From: Pannonibacter indicus
Lineage (GTDB): Bacteria > Pseudomonadota > Alphaproteobacteria > Rhizobiales > Stappiaceae
Direction: 5' to 3'
Length of the DNA stretch: 64,000 nt
NCBI RefSeq assembly: GCF_001418225.1
Contig: NZ_LIPT01000004.1
Span: 208,730 to 272,729, forward strand
The translations under genes were made by a program, and so were the position numbers. Under the pieces are notes generated by a model. It was not told the origin of the DNA. It saw only the letters and a program-made list of their open reading frames with translations, and ran no database searches. Of this stretch, positions 59,779 through 64,000 are shown in pieces; position 1 is the stretch's first letter; each line of letters begins with the position of its first letter.

Positions 59779-61650
59779 TTACCCTTCTTCCAGTTCCGCT
59801 GACAGCAGCAGCCATTCCTCTTCCGTGGTGACGAGCTTCTTTTCGATATAGGCCCGCTCCTTGGCGAATTTGGCCGCCCGCTCGGGATCGCGAGTGAAGA
59901 AATCCGGCTCGGACATGGTGGCGTCCAGCATGACGATCTTGTCGGAGAGCCGCGCCATTTCCTTTTCCGCCGCCTCGATCTTCTTGCGCAAGGGGGCCTC
60001 GCGGGCGCGCCGTTCGGCGGCCTCGCGCCGCTTGTCCGTGGCGGAGGACGCCTTGGCTTCGTCCTCGCGGGCTTTCTTCACCGCATCCGGCCCTTGCAGG
60101 ATATAGCGGCGGTAGTCTTCCATGTCGCCGTCGAAGGTGCTGACCTTGCCATCGGCCACCAGCCACAGCCGGTCGGCGCAGGCTTCCACCAGATGCCGGT
60201 CGTGCGAGATCAGCACCACGGCGCCCTGAAACTCGTTCAGCGCCTGTACCAGCGCCTCGCGGCTGTCGATGTCGAGGTGGTTGGTCGGTTCGTCGAGGAT
60301 GATCAGGTTCGGCCCATCGAAAGTGGCAAGGCCGAGCAGCAGCCGCGCCTTTTCACCGCCCGAGAGATCCTTGGCCGGCGTTTCCATCCGGTCCGTCGGC
60401 AGGCCGAAGCGGGCCACGCGGGCGCGCACCTGTGCTTCGGCCGCCTGCGGCATCAGCATGCGCACATGCTGGACGGCGCTTTCGTTCGGGCGCAGCTCAT
60501 CCAGCTGATGCTGGGCGAAAAAGGCGATCTTCAGCTTGGTGGCGCAGGTCACCTCGCCGGACAGCGCAGCCAGACGGCCCGAAATCAGCTTGGCGAAAGT
60601 GGACTTGCCGTTGCCGTTGGAGCCGAGCAGGGCGATACGGTCATCGGTGTCGATGTTGAGCGTCAGGCGCGACAGCACCGGCTTGCCGTCATAGCCCACC
60701 GAGACATTTTCCAGCTTCAGGATCGGCGGCGACAGGCGCCCCTGCGGATCGGGGAAATGGATCGGCCGGCCGCTCTCCTCGGTCAGCGCGGCGATGGGCT
60801 CCATCTTCTCCAGCATCTTCAGGCGGGACTGGGCCTGCCGGGCCTTGGTGGCCTTGGCGCGGAACCGGTCGACGAAGGCCTGCATGTGCTTGCGCTGCGC
60901 GTCCTGCTTTTCCCTGGCCTTCTGCTGCAGCATCATGGTTTCGCGCCGCTGCCGGTCGAAACTGTCATAGCCGCCGCGGTAGAATGTCAGCTTGCCCCGG
61001 TCCAGATGCACGATGGAATCAACCGCCTTGTTGAGGAGGTCGCGGTCGTGCGAAATCAGCAGCACCTGATGCGGATAACGCGCCACATAGCTTTCCAGCC
61101 ACAGCGTGCCTTCCAGATCGAGATAGTTGGTCGGCTCGTCCAGCAGCAGCAGATCCGGCTCGGAGAAAAGTACCGCCGCCAGCGCCACGCGCATGCGCCA
61201 GCCGCCGGAAAAGGCCGAGCAGGGCTGCTTCTGCGCCTCCGCATCAAAGCCAAGGCCGTGCAGAATGGCGGCGGCGCGGGCCTCTGCCGTGTGGGCGGAA
61301 ATATCGGCAAGCCGGGTGTGAATGGCGGCGATCCGTTCCGGATCCTTCGCCGTTTCCGCCTCAGCCATCAGGGAGGCGCGTTCTGTGTCTGCGGCCAGCA
61401 CCACCTCGATCAGGCTTTGCTCCGTTCCCGGCGCCTCCTGCGCCACCTGGCCGATGCGGGCAAGACGCGGCACGCTGACAGAACCGCTTTCGCTCGTCAG
61501 ATCGCCGGTGATCAGCTTGAACAGCGTGGACTTTCCCGCGCCATTGCGGCCCACAAGGCCGGTCTTGCTGCGGGAGGGCAGGGTGACGCTGGCATTGTCG
61601 ATGAGAAGACGGCCGCCGATGCGATAGGTGAGGTCTGAAATCTGCAACAT
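59779..61650 (-). CDS. ABC-F family ATPase (ribosome-associated, Uup/EttA-like)
   Basis: A 623-residue soluble protein with two ABC domains and no membrane segments. First Walker A GRNGAGKST near residue 37 with signature FSGGWRMRVALA; second Walker A GSNGNGKST with signature LSGGEKARLLLG, Walker B LIILDEPTNHLD and ISHDRHLV. A charged linker lies between the domains. The C-terminal part is a coiled coil of Lys/Arg/Glu/Ala (about residues 530-600). Such proteins act on ribosomes in translation or antibiotic protection. The ATG at 61650 gives the family N-terminus. Confidence 0.92.
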   Translation of the reverse strand: MLQISDLTYRIGGRLLIDNASVTLPSRSKTGLVGRNGAGKSTLFKLITGDLTSESGSVSVPRLARIGQVAQEAPGTEQSLIEVVLAADTERASLMAEAETAKDPERIAAIHTRLADISAHTAEARAAAILHGLGFDAEAQKQPCSAFSGGWRMRVALAAVLFSEPDLLLLDEPTNYLDLEGTLWLESYVARYPHQVLLISHDRDLLNKAVDSIVHLDRGKLTFYRGGYDSFDRQRRETMMLQQKAREKQDAQRKHMQAFVDRFRAKATKARQAQSRLKMLEKMEPIAALTEESGRPIHFPDPQGRLSPPILKLENVSVGYDGKPVLSRLTLNIDTDDRIALLGSNGNGKSTFAKLISGRLAALSGEVTCATKLKIAFFAQHQLDELRPNESAVQHVRMLMPQAAEAQVRARVARFGLPTDRMETPAKDLSGGEKARLLLGLATFDGPNLIILDEPTNHLDIDSREALVQALNEFQGAVVLISHDRHLVEACADRLWLVADGKVSTFDGDMEDYRRYILQGPDAVKKAREDEAKASSATDKRREAAERRAREAPLRKKIEAAEKEMARLSDKIVMLDATMSEPDFFTRDPERAAKFAKERAYIEKKLVTTEEEWLLLSAELEEG

Positions 61651-61899
61651 GGGCGGATCTTTGGGGGAGCTTGCCGCGCATTGCAAGAGGCCTCTTGCAC
61701 GCCGGGGCCTTTGCGCAAAGGCCCCATGTCTTTCACACCGCCCCCTTGCGGGGCGCACGAGGCAAAGCTATAGGAACGGCCAAGTTTCCGCGCCCGTCAG
61801 TTGATGTGGCGCAGCGCAACGCGGGCCGCTCCGAAAGGGCGGCCTTCAAACACTTCACCGCCGCATGCGCGGCACCCATATTTCTGAAGGATGAGACCA

Positions 61900-62322
61900 A
61901 TGGCCATCGAACGCACTTTCTCCATGATCAAGCCGGACGCCACCAAGCGCAACCTGACCGGCGCCATCACCGCCAAGCTCGAGGAAGCCGGCCTGCGCGT
62001 CGTTGCTTCCAAGCGCGTTTGGATGAGCCAGCGTCAGGCTGAAGCCTTCTACGCCGTCCACAAGGACCGTCCGTTCTTCGGCGAACTGACCGAGTTCATG
62101 TCCTCCGGCCCGACCGTCGTGCAGGTTCTGGAAGGCGAGAACGCCATTGCCAAGAACCGCGAAGTGATGGGCGCCACCAACCCGGCCAACGCTGAAGAAG
62201 GCACCATCCGCAAGCTCTTCGCCCTGTCCATCGGCGAAAACTCCGTGCACGGCTCCGACGCTCCGGAAACCGCTGCCGAAGAAATCGCCTTCTGGTTCGC
62301 TGGTCACGAAATCGTCGGCTGA
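61900..62322 (+). CDS. ndk: Nucleoside diphosphate kinase
   Basis: A 140-residue housekeeping kinase balancing NTP pools. The N-terminus is [18 protein letters not shown]. The phosphorylated histidine is H117 in [20 protein letters not shown] residues form the nucleotide pocket ([14 protein letters not shown]). An AAGGATGAG box precedes the ATG at 61900; a GTG/ATG slightly upstream is unlikely. A strong terminator follows. Confidence 0.97.
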   Translation: MAIERTFSMIKPDATKRNLTGAITAKLEEAGLRVVASKRVWMSQRQAEAFYAVHKDRPFFGELTEFMSSGPTVVQVLEGENAIAKNREVMGATNPANAEEGTIRKLFALSIGENSVHGSDAPETAAEEIAFWFAGHEIVG

Positions 62323-62349
62323 TCAGCCAGACATTTCCGGAAACTGAGC

Positions 62350-62383
62350 AAAGGCCGGCCTCGCAAGGGGCTGGCCTTTTTGC
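62350..62383 (+). terminator. Terminator of ndk
   Basis: AAAGGCCGGCC, eight bases, GGCTGGCCTTTTT: GC stem (one wobble) and T tract. Confidence 0.8.
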
Positions 62384-62522
62384 TTGTTCATACAGGCAAA
62401 TAGCTGCGCTGGCGGCATTCTTGTCATTGAACTTCCCGGACAAAGCCCCACCTGCGGGGCGGTGCTGCACTGGCCCGGCCGGGCACAGCGGCACCGGACA
62501 GACGTTTGACCATGGAGTTTTC

Positions 62523-63071
62523 ATGCAGCCGGTTGAAACGGCCCGGTTGATCATCCGCAATTTCCGCAGCAGCGATGGCGAAGGGCTCTATGCCTATCTG
62601 CACGAACCTGTGGCGAGCTGCTTCCTGTCGATGCGGCTGGAGAGCCTTGAGGCCGCCGAAGCGGAGGCCGGAAAACGCGGCCTGGATGACGAGTATCTCG
62701 CGGTTACCCTGAAGGACACGGGCGCACTGATCGGCGATGTCTTCGCCATGCAGCAAGAGGACACCTGGTCCGTGGGCTGGAACTTCAATCCCGCCTATGG
62801 CGGCGCAGGCCATGCGCTGGAAGCGGCGCGGGCGCTCTTCACCCATCTCTTCACCACCTGCATGGCCCGCCGGGTCTATGCCTATGTGGAAGACCACAAC
62901 AGGGCCTCGCAGCGCCTGTGCGAAAGGCTGGGCATGCGCAAGGAAGGCCTGTTTCTGGACTGCATCAGCTTCCGCAATGATGCGGCGGGCGATCCGGTCT
63001 ATGAGAACACGTTCCAGTTCGCCCTGCTGCGCAAGGAATGGGTGAAAGGCCTCACGCTGCCGGAAGGCTGA
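62523..63071 (+). CDS. GNAT family N-acetyltransferase (RimJ/RimL-like)
   Basis: 182 residues. N-terminal METARL-like start (VETARLIIRNFRSSDGEGLY), acetyl-CoA-binding region near NPAYGGAGHALEAARALF, and YAYVEDHNRASQRLCERLGM followed by the typical KEGLF and FRNDAAGDPVYENTFQFALL ending. The substrate (protein N-terminus, antibiotic or small molecule) is unknown. It converges with the LysR remnant, overlapping its end by about 20 bases. Confidence 0.88.
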   Translation: MQPVETARLIIRNFRSSDGEGLYAYLHEPVASCFLSMRLESLEAAEAEAGKRGLDDEYLAVTLKDTGALIGDVFAMQQEDTWSVGWNFNPAYGGAGHALEAARALFTHLFTTCMARRVYAYVEDHNRASQRLCERLGMRKEGLFLDCISFRNDAAGDPVYENTFQFALLRKEWVKGLTLPEG

Positions 63072-63588
63072 TCTGCCGGTTGCTGTTGCGGCGGTGTTCG
63101 CTGAACACCGCCGTGATGGCGCGAAGGGTTTCGCGGGTCATGGCATCTGTCAGCGACGAATGCAGCACGATGGACTGCGAGGGGATCGGCGGCAGGTTCA
63201 GGGCCTCACTCACTTCCACCATGTCAGCCGTCACCAGACGGCAAGGAAAGGCGGCCACCGCCAGCCCGGCAGACAGCGCCGCAATGACGGCCGTGGTGCC
63301 GCCGGCAAAGACCTTCACCCAGGGAGTGCCCGCCCCGTCGAGCAGATGCACCGCCACTTCGCGGACTGTGCAGACCGAGGGATGGCTGGCAATCCGCAAG
63401 GGCTCGCCCGCGTGATGCTCGAAGGCGGGCACGCATACCAGCCGAAATGCTCGGGCCCCAGCACCTCGCCATCGCGGCGGCCATCATCGCTGCGGGCGAT
63501 CACCGCATCCAGCGCACCATTTTCGAAGGATTCGATCAGCACGCGGGAATTGTCGACGATCACCTCCACCGTCAGGCAGCGTTCCTAG
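63052..63588 (-). pseudogene. LysR-family regulator cut by an insertion sequence
   Basis: The C-terminal effector-binding domain of a LysR regulator. The distal part (TVEVIVDNSRVLIESFENG, then LDAVIARSDD) and the following PAFEHHAGEPLRIASH part lie in different frames, so there is a frameshift near 63430. The 5' end stops at a CTAG (63585-63588), where the IS begins; the DNA-binding domain is missing from this side. The C-terminus overlaps the acetyltransferase gene end. Confidence 0.8.
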
Positions 63589-64000
63589 CACTACTTTGGC
63601 AGAAGAGTGATTTTTGGGATTCCCAAGGCGTAAAATCGCTGCTTCATAGGGAGCCAGCTTTCAAGGAGGCTGGTGATGGAAACGGGTTGGCGGAACGAAC
63701 TGGAGGCATGGCTTGCGCCGTTTGCCGCCGCGCTACGGAACAAGACGCGGCGCCGGATGTGCCCGGCCTACATTTCGGGGCTGATCGGGCCGGGTGATCG
63801 CAAGAGTGTTCAGCCCATGGCTGCACGGGACGACGATGTCAGCTACGACCGGCTTCATCACTTTGCCGGCAGCGGGGTCTGGGACGAAGCACCGCTTGAG
63901 GCGGCGTTGCTTGCCGAGGCGGACCGACTGGTTGGTGGCGACGATGCCTGGCTGATCATCGACGATACGGCTCTGCCCAAGAAAGGGCGGCATTCGGTTG
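63589..64000 (+). mobile_element. IS701-family insertion sequence, left end
   Basis: Starts directly after CTAG inside the LysR gene and carries a transposase reading into the window edge. Target sites of the form YTAR/CTAG are known for IS701 elements. The right end and the second target copy lie outside the window, so the boundary is inferred. Confidence 0.75.
63676..64000 (+). CDS. IS701-family DDE transposase, N-terminal part
   Basis: 108 codons visible, running off the window. ATG at 63676 with AGGAGG six bases upstream. The N-terminus WRNELEAWLAPFAAALRN, SVQPMAAR and DRLHHFAGSGVWDEAPL match IS701-type transposases. AWLIIDDTALPKKGRHSV near the edge carries the first catalytic Asp region (DDTALPKKG), characteristic of this family. 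It catalyses movement of the element that interrupts the LysR gene. Confidence 0.88.
   Translation, partial: METGWRNELEAWLAPFAAALRNKTRRRMCPAYISGLIGPGDRKSVQPMAARDDDVSYDRLHHFAGSGVWDEAPLEAALLAEADRLVGGDDAWLIIDDTALPKKGRHSV

Overview
The window looks like chromosome of a GC-rich alphaproteobacterium of the Rhizobiales/Hyphomicrobiales, plausibly a Stappia/Pannonibacter-like marine or soil relative. This rests on the gene order gyrA-coaD-two cyclophilins-queA-tgt, an HdaA-type DnaA homologue next to ppk and ppx, an IalB-family exported protein, the TRAP and ABC content, and uniform high-GC coding. No assignment below family level can be made from the sequence alone.

Layout. 1-3.25 kb: the 5' part of an aldose sugar dehydrogenase, then a decayed zone with a broken M20 peptidase, an ABC ATPase stump and a GntR stump joined head to head. 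3.25-8.0 kb: a catabolic island with a FadR-type GntR regulator divergent from dctPQM (TRAP importer) and a DapA-superfamily lyase. 8.1-13.9 kb: a broken TPR gene, an RND efflux pair with a perfect palindrome just before its start codon, and a MarC protein. 14-27.6 kb: housekeeping genes (gyrA, coaD, two peptidyl-prolyl isomerases, queA, tgt, galU, kdsA, eno, rnd) with a few small exported proteins of unknown function. 27.7-33.6 kb: a ParA-like ATPase, an MFS transporter, aspS and an MsbA-like ABC exporter. 33.7-37.2 kb: two tandem exported paralogues of unknown function. 37.5-38.4 kb: a cobalamin riboswitch controlling an orphan CbiM-type cobalt permease. 38.5-39.9 kb: four tandem NHLP-type RiPP precursor genes with no local modification enzymes. 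40-49.3 kb: amidase, purMN, an AI-2E family permease, hdaA, ppk1, ppx. 49.3-55 kb: a FrnE-like oxidoreductase, a degenerate PleD-like protein coupled to a degenerate acyl-CoA ligase, and a YejA-like binding protein. 55-63 kb: ialB-like gene, hspQ, CoA-ester lyase, LpxL-like acyltransferase, AEC permease, ABC-F ATPase, ndk, GNAT acetyltransferase. The window ends in a LysR gene cut by an IS701-family element.

The most unusual content is the four-gene RiPP precursor array (38482-39906). Each protein has a nitrile-hydratase-like leader ending in Gly-Gly, followed by a 20-23 residue core that is hypervariable except for one Cys exactly five residues after the Gly-Gly. No radical-SAM, YcaO, LanM or peptidase-containing exporter is visible nearby, so processing must be encoded elsewhere or be of an unrecognised kind. 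The adjacent B12-controlled cobalt permease is suggestive only, because some proteusin-type maturases need B12. Second in interest is the tightly spaced pair of apparent pseudoenzymes (PleD-like and acyl-CoA ligase-like) at 50.1-52.9 kb. Third is the pair of large secreted paralogues at 33.7-37.2 kb. The queuosine enzyme Tgt has lost three of its four expected zinc ligands.

No tRNA, rRNA, CRISPR array, prophage or plasmid-maintenance locus was recognised.
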